A stretch of DNA of 64,000 nt, taken from Aequorivita todarodis. Its GTDB lineage: Bacteria > Bacteroidota > Bacteroidia > Flavobacteriales > Flavobacteriaceae. Below the pieces are notes generated by a model. The model did no database searches and had not been told where the DNA came from. It saw nothing but the letters and a program-made list of their open reading frames with translations. Made by a program: the position numbers and the translations under genes. Below, piece after piece: positions 10,198 to 19,459 of the stretch (its first letter is position 1; each line of letters opens with the position of its first letter). Where the stretch lies: assembly GCF_028561335.1 (NCBI RefSeq), contig NZ_JAQQTG010000047.1:1-64000 (forward strand), read 5' to 3'.

Positions 10198-12084
10198 ATG
10201 GAACAAAAGAAATTCGACTTTAACTCACTTATTGGTTTTTTATTAATCGGCGGTATCCTAATCTGGATGTTGTACCTCAACAAACCTACCGAGGAAGAAA
10301 TACAAGCGGAAAAAGCCAAGACCGAAGCCGCTGCAAAACAAGAGGCAGAAGCTGCAAAACCCACAGATGAAGTTACACTTGCGCAGGCAACTTCAGATAC
10401 AATGAATGCTGTGAAACAAGGTGATTCCCTGGCTTTTGAACAGTTAAAGAACAAGCTCGGTTCTTTTGCGTATTCTGAAACGCTTCCATCGGCAACCGAT
10501 GCCACAACGGTTTTGGAGAACGATGTGCTTTATTTGGAAATAAGCAATAAAGGCGGATACATTACGGAAGCGCTTTTGAAAAATTTCACCAAATATGACT
10601 CCGTTCCAGTGTATTTGATAAAGGATGGAACCGCTTCCTTAAATCTTCAGTTTACGTCAGAAAACCGAACGCTAAACTCACAAGACCTTTATTTTGAACC
10701 TACCTTGAGCAAAAATGGCGAAGACCAAGTGCTCTCCATGAAGCTCAAAACTTCAGAAAACGGATTTATTGAATACCGTTATACCCTGCATCCGGGTGAA
10801 TATATGATGGATTTCAGCATCAACAGCCAGGGCTTGGACGGTATTATCAATACTTCGCAGCCGATGTATCTGGACTGGCAATTAAAGGGCTATCGCCACG
10901 CCAAGAGTATTTCATACGAAAACCGTTATTCGCGTTTAACCTATGAATACGATGACGAAAAGCACTCAAAACTTTCCCCTTCGGGCGAAGATGATGAACT
11001 GGAGAAGGACGTAACCTGGATGAACTTCCGTCAGCATTTCTTCAGCTCCATGCTCCTTACCGATACTCCTTTCAAGGAAGTGAAATTGACTTCCGTTGAT
11101 TTGGTGAAAGACGAAGAAGTGGATACCGTTTTCACAAAACAATACGGAGCAAAGATGCTTTTGGAACCAAAAAATGGGGCGTTGTCGTATAATATGAATA
11201 TGTACTACGGCCCATCCGATTATCAAATTTTCAAAAAATACGGCCGTAATCTGGACGAAGCCATGCCGTTGGGCTGGGGTATTTTTGGGGTGATAAACAA
11301 ATACATTATCATTCCGTTATTCGGCTTTTTAACCGATTTTCTTCCCGCGGGAATAGCCATCATCGTTTTGACGATTCTTATAAAACTTATGCTTTCGCCA
11401 GTGCAGTACAAGCAGTATTTGGCACAGGCGAAGATGAAAGTGCTGAAACCCGAACTCGACGAGATAAAGGAAAAGTATAAAGGCAACAGCTTAAAAATCC
11501 AACAGGAAACCATGAAGCTGCAAAACTCCGCCGGCGCCAGTCCGCTGAAGGGTTGTTTGCCAGCTCTGTTGCAAATTCCGGTGTTTTATGCGCTGTTTAC
11601 GTTCTTCCCCTCGGCTTTTGATTTGCGGCAGAAAAGTTTCCTTTGGGCAGATGACCTTTCCAGTTATGATACCATTGCCGAATTGCCGTTCCACATTCCA
11701 TTTTATGGAGACCACGTGAGCCTCTTCCCTATTTTGGCCTCTATCGCCATTTTTGTTTATATGATGATGACCATGGGCGCAAACATGCAGCAACAGCAGC
11801 AGCCGGGAATGCCGAACATGAAATTCCTTATGTACCTTTCGCCATTGTTTATGTTGGTATTCTTCAACAACTATGCGAGTGGACTTTCGCTGTATTACTT
11901 CGTTTCAAACTTGATTACCATTGGCATTATGCTCGTAATTAAGAATTTCATCATTGATGAGGACAAAATTCACGCTAAAATTCAGGTGAAAAAAGCCACG
12001 CCAAAAAAACAGAACAAGTTCCAGCGCAAAATGGCCGAAATGATGGAACAGGCCGAGCAACAGAAAAAAGCCGGAAAACGTTAG
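10198..12084 (+). CDS. yidC: Membrane protein insertase YidC
   Basis: Inner-membrane insertase that integrates proteins alone or with SecYEG. The 628-residue product has an N-terminal anchor (IGFLLIGGILIWMLYL), a charged Ala/Glu/Lys linker at about 35-75, and the periplasmic beta-sandwich domain at about 100-350. The conserved YidC/Oxa1 membrane core follows at about 375-590 (SPVQYKQYLAQAKMK, GCLPALLQIPVFYALF), then a basic tail expected to bind ribosomes. It lies downstream of pyrG on the same strand; no terminator was seen between them. Confidence 0.96.
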   Translation: MEQKKFDFNSLIGFLLIGGILIWMLYLNKPTEEEIQAEKAKTEAAAKQEAEAAKPTDEVTLAQATSDTMNAVKQGDSLAFEQLKNKLGSFAYSETLPSATDATTVLENDVLYLEISNKGGYITEALLKNFTKYDSVPVYLIKDGTASLNLQFTSENRTLNSQDLYFEPTLSKNGEDQVLSMKLKTSENGFIEYRYTLHPGEYMMDFSINSQGLDGIINTSQPMYLDWQLKGYRHAKSISYENRYSRLTYEYDDEKHSKLSPSGEDDELEKDVTWMNFRQHFFSSMLLTDTPFKEVKLTSVDLVKDEEVDTVFTKQYGAKMLLEPKNGALSYNMNMYYGPSDYQIFKKYGRNLDEAMPLGWGIFGVINKYIIIPLFGFLTDFLPAGIAIIVLTILIKLMLSPVQYKQYLAQAKMKVLKPELDEIKEKYKGNSLKIQQETMKLQNSAGASPLKGCLPALLQIPVFYALFTFFPSAFDLRQKSFLWADDLSSYDTIAELPFHIPFYGDHVSLFPILASIAIFVYMMMTMGANMQQQQQPGMPNMKFLMYLSPLFMLVFFNNYASGLSLYYFVSNLITIGIMLVIKNFIIDEDKIHAKIQVKKATPKKQNKFQRKMAEMMEQAEQQKKAGKR

Positions 12085-12093
12085 ATTTTTCTT

Positions 12094-12128
12094 TAGATTT
12101 AAAATGTTTGAAAATAGATTTTAGATTT
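12094..12128. repeat. Heptamer array (TAGATTT-type), five units
   Basis: Five in-register 7-mers (TAGATTT, AAAATGT, TTGAAAA, TAGATTT, TAGATTT) start 10 bp after the yidC stop codon. A further TAGATTT occurs just upstream, out of register, at 12082. Confidence 0.5.
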
Positions 12129-12156
12129 AAGCGTTTGCTTTTTAAGTAAATGAACA

Positions 12157-12849
12157 ATGAAAAAAATTGCTTTAACTTTCTTCTTCGGAATTGTACTCTG
12201 CTCCCAAGTTTCCTTTTCACAAAGCGAAATAAACCAAATGGACGCGCAGGGAAAACGCCACGGCCTTTGGAAAAAGACTTTTGAAGGCACCGATCAGCTT
12301 CGCTATGAGGGCACTTTTGAACACGGAAAGGAAGTGGGCGAATTCAAGTTTTATTGTGAAGATTGCAAAAGCCAGCCGATGGTCATTAAAAACTTCACGG
12401 GGAAAGACGATATCGCCGAGGTAAAATATTTCACCGTAAAAGGAAAACTGGTAAGTGAAGGAAAAATGCAGGGCAAGGACCGCGTTGGCGAATGGGTCTA
12501 TTACCACGAAAAATCTAAAAATATAATGACCCGTGAGCAATATGTGAACGGCAAACTTGACGGCAAAGTAATTACTTACTATCCCAACGGAAAAATCACT
12601 GAAGAAACAAGTTACCAAAACGGCATAAAAGAAGGCGAAGACAATTATTATTCGCCGGACGGGGTTCTTTTAAAAAAGCTGTTATACGCAAACGATCAAC
12701 TTCAGGGTCCGGCTTTATATTATGATGCCTACGGCAATGTGGTAATCGAAGGTTTTTACAAGAATGGCAAAAAGCACGGACTTTGGAAATACTACAAGGA
12801 TGGGAAGGTAATTTTGGAAGAGACGTTTCCAAAACCTAAAGATAAATAA
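12157..12849 (+). CDS. MORN/YwqK-type repeat protein, secreted
   Basis: A 230-residue protein with a signal peptide (ends QVSFSQ) followed by MORN-like repeats of the YwqK type (GKRHGLWKKTFEG, GKLDGKVITYYPNG, GKKHGLWKYYKDG). Such beta-hairpin repeats usually mediate envelope or protein contacts. Related proteins are often named 'YwqK family antitoxin'; nothing here supports an antitoxin role, and the true toxin-antitoxin pair next door is on the other strand. Its stop codon abuts the stop codon of the convergent hepT gene with no gap (12849/12850). Confidence 0.8.
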   Translation: MKKIALTFFFGIVLCSQVSFSQSEINQMDAQGKRHGLWKKTFEGTDQLRYEGTFEHGKEVGEFKFYCEDCKSQPMVIKNFTGKDDIAEVKYFTVKGKLVSEGKMQGKDRVGEWVYYHEKSKNIMTREQYVNGKLDGKVITYYPNGKITEETSYQNGIKEGEDNYYSPDGVLLKKLLYANDQLQGPALYYDAYGNVVIEGFYKNGKKHGLWKYYKDGKVILEETFPKPKDK

Positions 12850-13230
12850 TCACTCATTCGCACTAGTTCCATTTTGTAGTAATTTTTCTTCAATTAACCT
12901 TTTTATCGGTAGTTCAAGGTTTGGAATATCCACGGTACAAACCTTCCAAATCAAACCAATACTTACCCCAAAATATTGATGGACGACAACATCTCTCATC
13001 CCAGCCATTTCGCGCCATGGAATAGTAGAGTTTTGATTTCTGATAGTTGTTGAAATATTTTTAACAGCTTCTCCTATTATCTCCAATCTTCGAATAACAG
13101 CATCTTGTTTTTCATCATTAGCCTCAAAATCTTGTCGGGATACTCCTTCGATATATTCATTTATTTTTTTAATACATTCCAAAATGTCCTCTAGAAATAC
13201 AAGATCATCTCGCTTTGCTCTATTATCCAT
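12850..13230 (-). CDS. HepT-like HEPN ribonuclease toxin (DUF86)
   Basis: A 126-residue helical protein with the HEPN toxin signature RX4HXY: Arg79, His84 and Tyr86 in MRDVVVHQYFG. In characterised MntA-HepT systems this motif forms the RNase site, and the tyrosine is AMPylated by the antitoxin to silence it. The upstream MntA-like gene overlaps it by 8 bp (13223-13230), the usual order of antitoxin then toxin. Convergent with the MORN-protein gene. The catalytic residues appear intact, so the toxin is probably functional. Confidence 0.85.
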   Translation of the reverse strand: MDNRAKRDDLVFLEDILECIKKINEYIEGVSRQDFEANDEKQDAVIRRLEIIGEAVKNISTTIRNQNSTIPWREMAGMRDVVVHQYFGVSIGLIWKVCTVDIPNLELPIKRLIEEKLLQNGTSANE

Positions 13231-13507
13231 AAATCCTTAATTCTTCAGATAAGATACGGTTTTTCAATCTCGGTTTTAGCGCTTTATATTCTACGAGGTC
13301 AACTTTTTTATCGAGTAAACTTTCAAGGTCCATTTTAATCCTAATAAAATCCAACAAGCTCATCTCCTTGTCCAGTTCAACTAAAATATCAACGTCGCTG
13401 GATTCAGAATTTATTCCTTTTGCATAAGACCCGAATACACCCGCACGGACAATGTTGTGTTTTTTTAGCAGAGGAACAATGCGTTGTTTTAGGTTTTCTA
13501 TTGTCAT
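13223..13507 (-). CDS. MntA-like minimal nucleotidyltransferase antitoxin
   Basis: A 94-residue minimal nucleotidyltransferase. The motif GSX10DXD is complete: Gly26-Ser27 in VFGSYAKG, then Asp38 and Asp40 in SSDVDILVEL. In studied pairs the enzyme transfers AMP to a HepT tyrosine to neutralise the toxin. It is the first gene of the minus-strand pair and lies back to back with mnmA, with about 80 bp for two divergent promoters. Confidence 0.87.
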   Translation of the reverse strand: MTIENLKQRIVPLLKKHNIVRAGVFGSYAKGINSESSDVDILVELDKEMSLLDFIRIKMDLESLLDKKVDLVEYKALKPRLKNRILSEELRIYG

Positions 13508-13572
13508 TGTTGAAGACGTTTTATAACTTTAAAATTAAGCTATTTTGAACAAAATGAAAGATTTAATTATTG

Positions 13573-13580
13573 TAATTTTG
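13573..13580 (+). promoter_or_regulatory. -7 promoter box of mnmA
   Basis: TAATTTTG fits TAnnTTTG and ends 7 bp before the mnmA ATG at 13588. If it is used, the transcript would be leaderless or nearly so. Confidence 0.55.
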
Positions 13581-13587
13581 CAAATCC

Positions 13588-14778
13588 ATGAAAAAACGAG
13601 TAGTTGTCGGTCTTAGCGGAGGCGTTGACTCCAGCGTTGCAGCCTATCTTTTAAAAGAGCAGGGCTACGACGTTATTGGGCTATTTATGAAGAATTGGCA
13701 CGACGACTCCGTAACCATTTCTGATGAATGCCCATGGCTTGAGGACAGCAACGACGCAATGCTCGTGGCAGAAAAACTGGGCATTCCCTTTCAAACGGTC
13801 GATTTAAGTGAGCAATACAAAGAACGCATCGTTGACTATATGTTCCGCGAATATCAAATGGGCCGCACCCCCAACCCAGACGTGCTCTGCAATCGTGAAA
13901 TAAAGTTTGACGTGTTTATGAAAATCGCCCTCGGGCTGGGAGCAGATTTTGTGGCAACGGGCCATTATTGCCGGAAAGGCACCATTGAAAAAGACGGAAA
14001 AAAAATATATCAATTGCTCGCCGGAAAAGATCCAAACAAAGACCAATCGTATTTTCTGTGCCAACTTTCGCAGGAGCAACTTTCCAAAACCCTCTTTCCA
14101 ATTGGGGAATTGTTGAAGCCGGAGGTTCGCAAGCTTGCTTCGGAACAAAATTTAATAACCGCCGAAAAACGCGATTCGCAAGGGTTGTGCTTTATCGGAA
14201 AGGTGAGGCTCCCGGAATTTCTTCAGCAGAAATTGGCTCCAAAAGACGGTGCAATTGTGGAAGTGCCGGCCAGTTTTTCAGAATATAAATTGAAAGCCCC
14301 GGCCTTTTCTTCCGAAGAAGAAAAACTGCAATATCTTGCTGCAAAATATACCTATTCACAAACCGATGGCAAGCAAGTGGGCATCCACCATGGGGCGCAT
14401 TATTTTACCAAAGGCCAGCGTAAAGGCCTGGCGGTTGGTGGAACCAAGGAACCCTTGTTTGTAATCGACACCGATGTGGAAGAAAATGTAATCTACACCG
14501 GCCAAGGCAAGGATCACCCCGGCCTGTATCGTCGTGGCCTTTTCGTTAAAAACGAAGAAATACACTGGATTCGCGAAGACCTAAAACTTGCCGAAGATGA
14601 AAAAATGGAGGTCAAAGCCCGCATACGTTATAGGCAACCCTTAGAAAAAGCAACATTACACCGCACAGTTTCCGGACTTTATATTATATTTGACAACCCG
14701 CAATCCGCCATTACCGAAGGTCAGTTTGTTGCTTGGTATGACGGCCCCGAATTACTGGGAAGCGGAGTAATCTCTTAA
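13588..14778 (+). CDS. mnmA: tRNA-specific 2-thiouridylase MnmA
   Basis: Cytosolic enzyme that thiolates U34 of tRNAs for Lys, Glu and Gln using ATP and a sulfur relay. The 396-residue product has the N-terminal PP-loop ([13 protein letters not shown]), the central catalytic region and the C-terminal beta-barrel. One catalytic cysteine is in [12 protein letters not shown] and the second in SQGLCFIGK. The insert around residues 225-255 lengthens it beyond the about 370 residues of E. coli MnmA, as is common in Bacteroidota. The T9SS subtilase gene follows 10 bp after its stop. Confidence 0.96.
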   Translation: MKKRVVVGLSGGVDSSVAAYLLKEQGYDVIGLFMKNWHDDSVTISDECPWLEDSNDAMLVAEKLGIPFQTVDLSEQYKERIVDYMFREYQMGRTPNPDVLCNREIKFDVFMKIALGLGADFVATGHYCRKGTIEKDGKKIYQLLAGKDPNKDQSYFLCQLSQEQLSKTLFPIGELLKPEVRKLASEQNLITAEKRDSQGLCFIGKVRLPEFLQQKLAPKDGAIVEVPASFSEYKLKAPAFSSEEEKLQYLAAKYTYSQTDGKQVGIHHGAHYFTKGQRKGLAVGGTKEPLFVIDTDVEENVIYTGQGKDHPGLYRRGLFVKNEEIHWIREDLKLAEDEKMEVKARIRYRQPLEKATLHRTVSGLYIIFDNPQSAITEGQFVAWYDGPELLGSGVIS

Positions 14779-14788
14779 AAAAAATTTA

Positions 14789-16417
14789 ATGATGAAAAAA
14801 TTATCCCTATTACTTCTTGTTTTTGTTTCAACCTTTAGTTTTGCCCAAACCGAGGATGCACTCGTGTTTTTGGAAGCAAAAGATCCGGCTGTGGTTTCAG
14901 CAGCTTTGGCTAACCCGATAACTATTTTGACCCAAGCAGCCATTGATAGGAAAAATGCACAAGGCATTGCCATTGATGATCGTGATGTTCCACTGAACGA
15001 AACCCAAAAGGCCGCTATTGATGCAGCCACCGGAATTACGGTTCTTGCAAAATCAAAATGGCTGAATGCCGTTTACGTGCGCGGAACGGAAAGCAACATC
15101 AATGACCTTTTGAACCTTCCATTCGTGGTCGATGTAGAATTTGCCGATAAAAGTCTAAACAGACCTACGGGAGGCAGACAATTCACCAAAGACAAATTTG
15201 AAATTGAAAATCAAGCCAGACCTGTTTATAACTACGGAAGTGCGGCCAACCAGACCGAAATGATAAACGTGGATTATCTTCACGAAAACGATTATACAGG
15301 CCAAAACATCATCGTGGCTTTTATGGATAATGGTTATCCGGGAGTATTGACCAACCCAGCTTATGCAATCCTTAGAAATGAAGGCAGACTGTTAGGATAT
15401 TACGATTTTGTGGATCGTGTTGAAAATCCAAACGGAACTGGAAGCCACGGTGCTGGAACTTTCAGCGACGCTGCCGGATTTTTGAACGGTCAGTTTGTAG
15501 GTACTGCCCCGGGAGCATCTTATTACTTGTATATCACGGAAGACGGCAATGAGGAGTCTCCGGCAGAAGAGGCATATTGGGTTGAGGCTTTGGAACGTGC
15601 TGATAGCTTAGGGGTATATGTAACCAATACTTCCTTGGGCTACCAAGATTTTGATAACCCGGCATACGACCATCAATATGTGGACCTTGACGGACAGACA
15701 ACGATTGCCGCCCGGGGTGCCAATGCCTCTTTTGACAAAGGAATGATTACTGTTACCTCTGCTGGAAATGATGGTGGTGGCTTCGGATATGTAGGTACGC
15801 CAGCCGATGCACCCGGTTCATTTACAGTCGGTGCCGTTGATGCCAATGAAAATTATGTGTATTTCAGTTCTCACGGGCCAAATTCTTCTGGAGATATTAA
15901 GCCAGACGTAATGGCCAAAGGCCTTGATGCAGCTATCGTGGGCCAATATGGTAATGTAACAACGTCGAGCGGGACCTCTTTCAGCTCGCCAATTACTGCT
16001 GGCGCCGTTGCTGCTTTATGGAGTGCGGTTCCCACTTTAAAAAATGATGTGGTTATGCAGGCCATTCGCGAATCTGCTGATAGATATAACAATCCTACAA
16101 ACGAATATGGCTATGGAATCCCAAATTTTGGCGATGCCCTGAATGCCCTTTTAACCATAGGCATTGAAGAGCAAATGCTTGATACCAATTTTGCTTTGTA
16201 TCCAAACCCCGTAAGCACAGAGATAAATATTTCTTTTCCAAAATCGGCAGAGAATGCTGTATTCGCGATCTATAATATTTTGGGTGAAAGAATCCTTGAA
16301 AAAAACATTACTACCTTAAATAACAGGGTTGATGTTTCAGGACTCTCTTCTGGAATGTATATTGCTTCCATCACTTCAAACAACAAAACAACGAGCTATA
16401 AAATTATTAAGGAATAG
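14789..16417 (+). CDS. Subtilisin-like (S8) serine protease with T9SS sorting domain
   Basis: A 542-residue secreted protease with a signal peptide (VFVSTFSFAQ). The S8 catalytic triad is visible: Asp in VAFMDNGYPG (about 179; DNG instead of the usual DTG/DSG), His in GSHGAGTFSDAAG (about 220) and Ser in GTSFSSPITAGAVAALW (about 396). The last 75 residues form a type A T9SS sorting domain (LYPNPVSTEINI ending TSYKIIKE), so it is inferred to be exported through the type IX system. Ten bp after mnmA; its TAG shares its G with the GTG start of the next gene. Confidence 0.92.
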   Translation: MMKKLSLLLLVFVSTFSFAQTEDALVFLEAKDPAVVSAALANPITILTQAAIDRKNAQGIAIDDRDVPLNETQKAAIDAATGITVLAKSKWLNAVYVRGTESNINDLLNLPFVVDVEFADKSLNRPTGGRQFTKDKFEIENQARPVYNYGSAANQTEMINVDYLHENDYTGQNIIVAFMDNGYPGVLTNPAYAILRNEGRLLGYYDFVDRVENPNGTGSHGAGTFSDAAGFLNGQFVGTAPGASYYLYITEDGNEESPAEEAYWVEALERADSLGVYVTNTSLGYQDFDNPAYDHQYVDLDGQTTIAARGANASFDKGMITVTSAGNDGGGFGYVGTPADAPGSFTVGAVDANENYVYFSSHGPNSSGDIKPDVMAKGLDAAIVGQYGNVTTSSGTSFSSPITAGAVAALWSAVPTLKNDVVMQAIRESADRYNNPTNEYGYGIPNFGDALNALLTIGIEEQMLDTNFALYPNPVSTEINISFPKSAENAVFAIYNILGERILEKNITTLNNRVDVSGLSSGMYIASITSNNKTTSYKIIKE

Positions 16418-17358
16418 TGAATAACCGGATTACCGAACTTTTTAATATTCAATACCCTATAATTCAGGCCGGAATGATTTGGAACAGCGGTTGGCGACTT
16501 GCCACCGCTGTTTCCAATTGTGGCGGTTTGGGTCTTTTGGGCGCAGGCTCTATGTATCCTGAAGTGCTTCGGGAACATATTCAGAAATGTAAAAAGGCAA
16601 CTGATAAACCTTTCGGCGTAAACGTACCTATGCTCTACCCCGATATTGAAAAAATAATCGATATCATTATTGAGGAAGGGGTAAAAATTGTTTTCACATC
16701 CGCGGGCAATCCAAAGACACATACCTCAAAATTAAAGGAACACGGAATTACCGTTGTTCACGTGGTGAGCAGTGTGAAATTTGCTTTAAAAGCACAGGAA
16801 GCTGGCGTTGACGCGGTAGTTGCCGAAGGCTTTGAGGCTGGTGGCCACAATGGCCGCGAAGAAACCACGACTTTCACTTTGATTCCAATGGTAAAGGAAC
16901 AGTTGGAAATTCCCCTGATAGCCGCTGGCGGAATTGCTACCGGCCGTGGCATGTTGGCCGCAATGGTTCTGGGTGCCGATGGCGTGCAAGTGGGAAGCCG
17001 CTTTGTAGCTTCGGAAGAAGCTTCATCGCATCGCGCCTTTAAGCAAATGGTCGTTGATGCCAAAGAAGGCGATACCTATTTAACCTTAAAGGAATTGGCC
17101 CCCGTGCGGATGCTAAAAAATAAATTCTTTGAAAGTGTGATGCAACTTTATAAAACTAATCCTACCAAAGAAGATCTTATAAAACATTTGGGCCGCGCCC
17201 GTGCCAAACGTGGCATGTTTGAAGGCGATTTGGAAGAAGGAGAATTGGAAATTGGGCAGATTGCGGGCCTTATCCACGATATAAAACCTGCTGCCCAAAT
17301 TCTTAAGGATATGGTGGAAGAGTTTGAAATTGCCAAGAAAGAGGTTTCTGATCTTTAG
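16417..17358 (+). CDS. Nitronate monooxygenase family FMN protein
   Basis: A 313-residue TIM-barrel flavoprotein of the nitronate monooxygenase / 2-nitropropane dioxygenase family. These oxidise propionate 3-nitronate and alkyl nitronates; relatives include enoyl-ACP reductase FabK, which cannot be fully excluded. Family motifs are IQAGMIWNSG at the N-terminus, EGFEAGGHNGREETTT in the middle, and the FMN-phosphate region AAGGIATGRGMLAAM with GADGVQVGSRF. The start is GTG, whose G is the last base of the preceding stop codon, so the pair is coupled even though the functions are unrelated. Confidence 0.85.
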   Translation: MNNRITELFNIQYPIIQAGMIWNSGWRLATAVSNCGGLGLLGAGSMYPEVLREHIQKCKKATDKPFGVNVPMLYPDIEKIIDIIIEEGVKIVFTSAGNPKTHTSKLKEHGITVVHVVSSVKFALKAQEAGVDAVVAEGFEAGGHNGREETTTFTLIPMVKEQLEIPLIAAGGIATGRGMLAAMVLGADGVQVGSRFVASEEASSHRAFKQMVVDAKEGDTYLTLKELAPVRMLKNKFFESVMQLYKTNPTKEDLIKHLGRARAKRGMFEGDLEEGELEIGQIAGLIHDIKPAAQILKDMVEEFEIAKKEVSDL

Positions 17359-17611
17359 TCGAAACGAAAAATCACATCGGTTGAATCCCTGTTTTTTTTT
17401 AAGACTACTGAATAATTTCTTGAAGTAGCTTCCGTACAACCTTGCTATGGAATATCTTCCGAAGAAATGCTACCTGTATATTCCACTAAAAATACGGCTT
17501 TTCCTTAGGCTACAAATGATCTGGATTCTTCATAAAATTTAAGCTGCAAAAGGCACCTTCGGTAAGAATCCGTTCAAATTCAGCATACAATTTGGTAATA
17601 TTTCAAAAAAA

Positions 17612-17633
17612 AAGCCCCCCAACTGGGAGGCTT
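17612..17633 (-). terminator. Intrinsic terminator of the cold shock gene
   Basis: Nine-bp arms AAGCCTCCC/GGGGGGCTT (one mismatch, minus strand) flank the loop AGTT and are followed on the minus strand by an uninterrupted run of T. It lies 22 bp past the csp stop. The region 17359-17610 before it holds no gene that I can support. Confidence 0.85.
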
Positions 17634-17655
17634 TGTCTTAAAAAAATTGTGTGTA

Positions 17656-17847
17656 TTAAAGCACTTTTACGTTAACCGCGTTCAATCCTTTTTTTCCTTC
17701 TTGAAGATCAAATTCTACTTCGTCACCTTCACGAACTTCGTCGATTAGGCCTGTAACGTGTACAAAATGTTCTTTGTTTGTTCCTTCTTCAGTGATAAAG
17801 CCAAAACCTTTGGTGTCGTTGAAGAATTTTACTGTTCCTTTGTTCAT
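17656..17847 (-). CDS. Cold shock protein, CspA family
   Basis: A 63-residue single cold-shock domain that binds single-stranded nucleic acid and acts as an RNA chaperone. Both RNP motifs are present: KFFNDTKGFGFITEE (RNP1 KGFGFI) and KEHFVHVTGL (RNP2 HFVHV). It is a stand-alone gene with its own -7 promoter box and a strong terminator. The leader is about 30 nt, much shorter than the thermosensing leader of E. coli cspA. Confidence 0.95.
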   Translation of the reverse strand: MNKGTVKFFNDTKGFGFITEEGTNKEHFVHVTGLIDEVREGDEVEFDLQEGKKGLNAVNVKVL

Positions 17848-17878
17848 TGTAATTAATTAAAAAATTTATAATAAGTGG

Positions 17879-17886
17879 CAAAGATA
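17879..17886 (-). promoter_or_regulatory. -7 promoter box of the cold shock gene
   Basis: On the minus strand the sequence reads TATCTTTG followed by CC, fitting TAnnTTTG, 31 bp before the csp ATG. Confidence 0.65.
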
Positions 17887-18006
17887 GAATTAATATTGAC
17901 AAATAAGCTTTTTTTAATTGTTTATTTTAAAACTTAAAAAATTATGGTTTTTTTAAAAAATTAACAATTCGTTTTTAAGAATTTGAAAATAGCCTTTTTA
18001 TTTTGG

Positions 18007-19212
18007 TTATAAAGCCACGACAATTTGATTTTTCAAAATATCCTCAAAAGTTTCCCTTTTCCTGATTAAATGCGCCTTTCCTTTATACCAAAGCACTTCC
18101 GCGGGACGATAACGGGAATTGTAATTGCTCGCCATTGTGAAACAATAGGCACCAGCGTTGTGGAAAGAAAGAATATCACCCTCGTGCAATTCTGGAATGC
18201 GGCGGTTGTTCGCAAACGTATCGGTTTCGCAGATGTAACCCGTTACGGTATAAAAACGATCCCTTCCGTGCGGGCGGGAAATGTTTGAAATTTCGTGCTG
18301 CGACCCGTAAAGCATCGGGCGGATCAAATGGTTAAAGCCACTGTCAACCTGTGCAAATACGGTGGAAGTAGTCTGTTTTATCACATTTACCTTTACCAAA
18401 AACTGTCCGGCTTCACTCACCAAAAACTTGCCCGGCTCAAAGGCCAAGGTCAATTTTTTACCGTATTTTTTACAGAAATCGTTGAAACGCTTGCTCAGTT
18501 TTTTGCCGAGTTCCTCAACATTGGTTTCAATATCGCCATCTTTATAGGGTACTTTGAAACCGCTTCCGAAGTCAATAAATTCCAAATTATCGAAATTTTC
18601 CGCAGCATTAAAAAGTATTTCCGAAGCATAGAGAAAAACATCAATGTCCAAAATATCGCTACCCGTGTGCATGTGGATCCCGTTGATGTTCATCCCCGTG
18701 TTTTCCACAATCCTTTTCAGCAAAGGCATTTGGTGGATTGAAATCCCGAACTTGCTATCAATATGCCCCACGGAAATATTTGCGTTTCCGCCTGCCATAA
18801 CGTGCGGATTTATTCGGATACAAACAGGGATTTTGGGATGTTTGGTCCCGAATTGCTCCAAAATGGAAAGATTGTCTATATTTATTTGCACCCCAAGTTT
18901 TGCGGCTTTTTCGATCTCTTCCAACGAAATTCCGTTGGGGGTATAGATTATGTTCTCTGGTTTAGCACCAGCTTCCAGGCCCAGCATCACTTCCTGTATG
19001 GAAACCGTGTCCAGGCCACTGCCCATATTAATGAGCAATTTCAACACAGAAATATTTGAAAGCGCCTTTACGGCGTAATTTATTCTCAAACTATCCACCT
19101 TATCAAAAGCGCTGGTCAACCGTTTATACTGCTTTTCAATTTTAGCAGCATCATAAACATACACAGGGCTTCCGAATTCTTGGGCAATTGCCAAAAGGTC
19201 TTGGTTTTTCAT
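18007..19212 (-). CDS. lysA: Diaminopimelate decarboxylase
   Basis: PLP-dependent enzyme that decarboxylates meso-diaminopimelate to L-lysine. The 401-residue product has the alanine-racemase-like barrel with the PLP lysine in INYAVKALSN, the HMHTGSD segment, the glycine-rich phosphate loop DFGSGFKVPY, and the C-terminal AGAYCFTMASNYNSR motif. The frame is open to a TTG at 19248, but the ATG at 19212 (MKNQDLLAIAQ) gives the family N-terminus and lies after the promoter box. No terminator was seen downstream. Confidence 0.95.
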   Translation of the reverse strand: MKNQDLLAIAQEFGSPVYVYDAAKIEKQYKRLTSAFDKVDSLRINYAVKALSNISVLKLLINMGSGLDTVSIQEVMLGLEAGAKPENIIYTPNGISLEEIEKAAKLGVQINIDNLSILEQFGTKHPKIPVCIRINPHVMAGGNANISVGHIDSKFGISIHQMPLLKRIVENTGMNINGIHMHTGSDILDIDVFLYASEILFNAAENFDNLEFIDFGSGFKVPYKDGDIETNVEELGKKLSKRFNDFCKKYGKKLTLAFEPGKFLVSEAGQFLVKVNVIKQTTSTVFAQVDSGFNHLIRPMLYGSQHEISNISRPHGRDRFYTVTGYICETDTFANNRRIPELHEGDILSFHNAGAYCFTMASNYNSRYRPAEVLWYKGKAHLIRKRETFEDILKNQIVVAL

Positions 19213-19245
19213 TTCTTTAGAATAAATTTTTAAAAAATTAAGGCG

Positions 19246-19253
19246 CAAAAATA
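19246..19253 (-). promoter_or_regulatory. -7 promoter box of lysA
   Basis: The minus strand reads TATTTTTG followed by CGCC, a full TAnnTTTG match 33 bp before the lysA ATG at 19212. It overlaps the upstream in-frame TTG at 19248, arguing against that TTG as start. Confidence 0.65.
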
Positions 19254-19399
19254 AGGATGTAGCCCGAAATACTTCATTAATAAATACTTAATTTTTATTC
19301 GTTACTATCAAAAGGTTTATAAATGTATGGTTTTCTTCCCCTCTGGGCGATGAAGGAGAGGGATTGAAAAAAACATTAGCGCATTCCTATGACATTTGT

Positions 19400-19407
19400 T
19401 ATTTTTG
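19400..19407 (+). promoter_or_regulatory. -7 promoter box of sucC
   Basis: TATTTTTG followed by C matches TAnnTTTG, 52 bp before the sucC ATG. No consensus -33 TTG was seen at the normal spacing. Confidence 0.6.
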
Positions 19408-19459
19408 CAATCCATAAACAAGCCTGCCCGGCAAGTGGGGAGGATACAAAACCGCAACT

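Noticed and set aside
12157-12849. YwqK-type protein as an antitoxin of hepT
   Set aside because: It is on the opposite strand with a signal peptide, while hepT has its own MntA antitoxin upstream.
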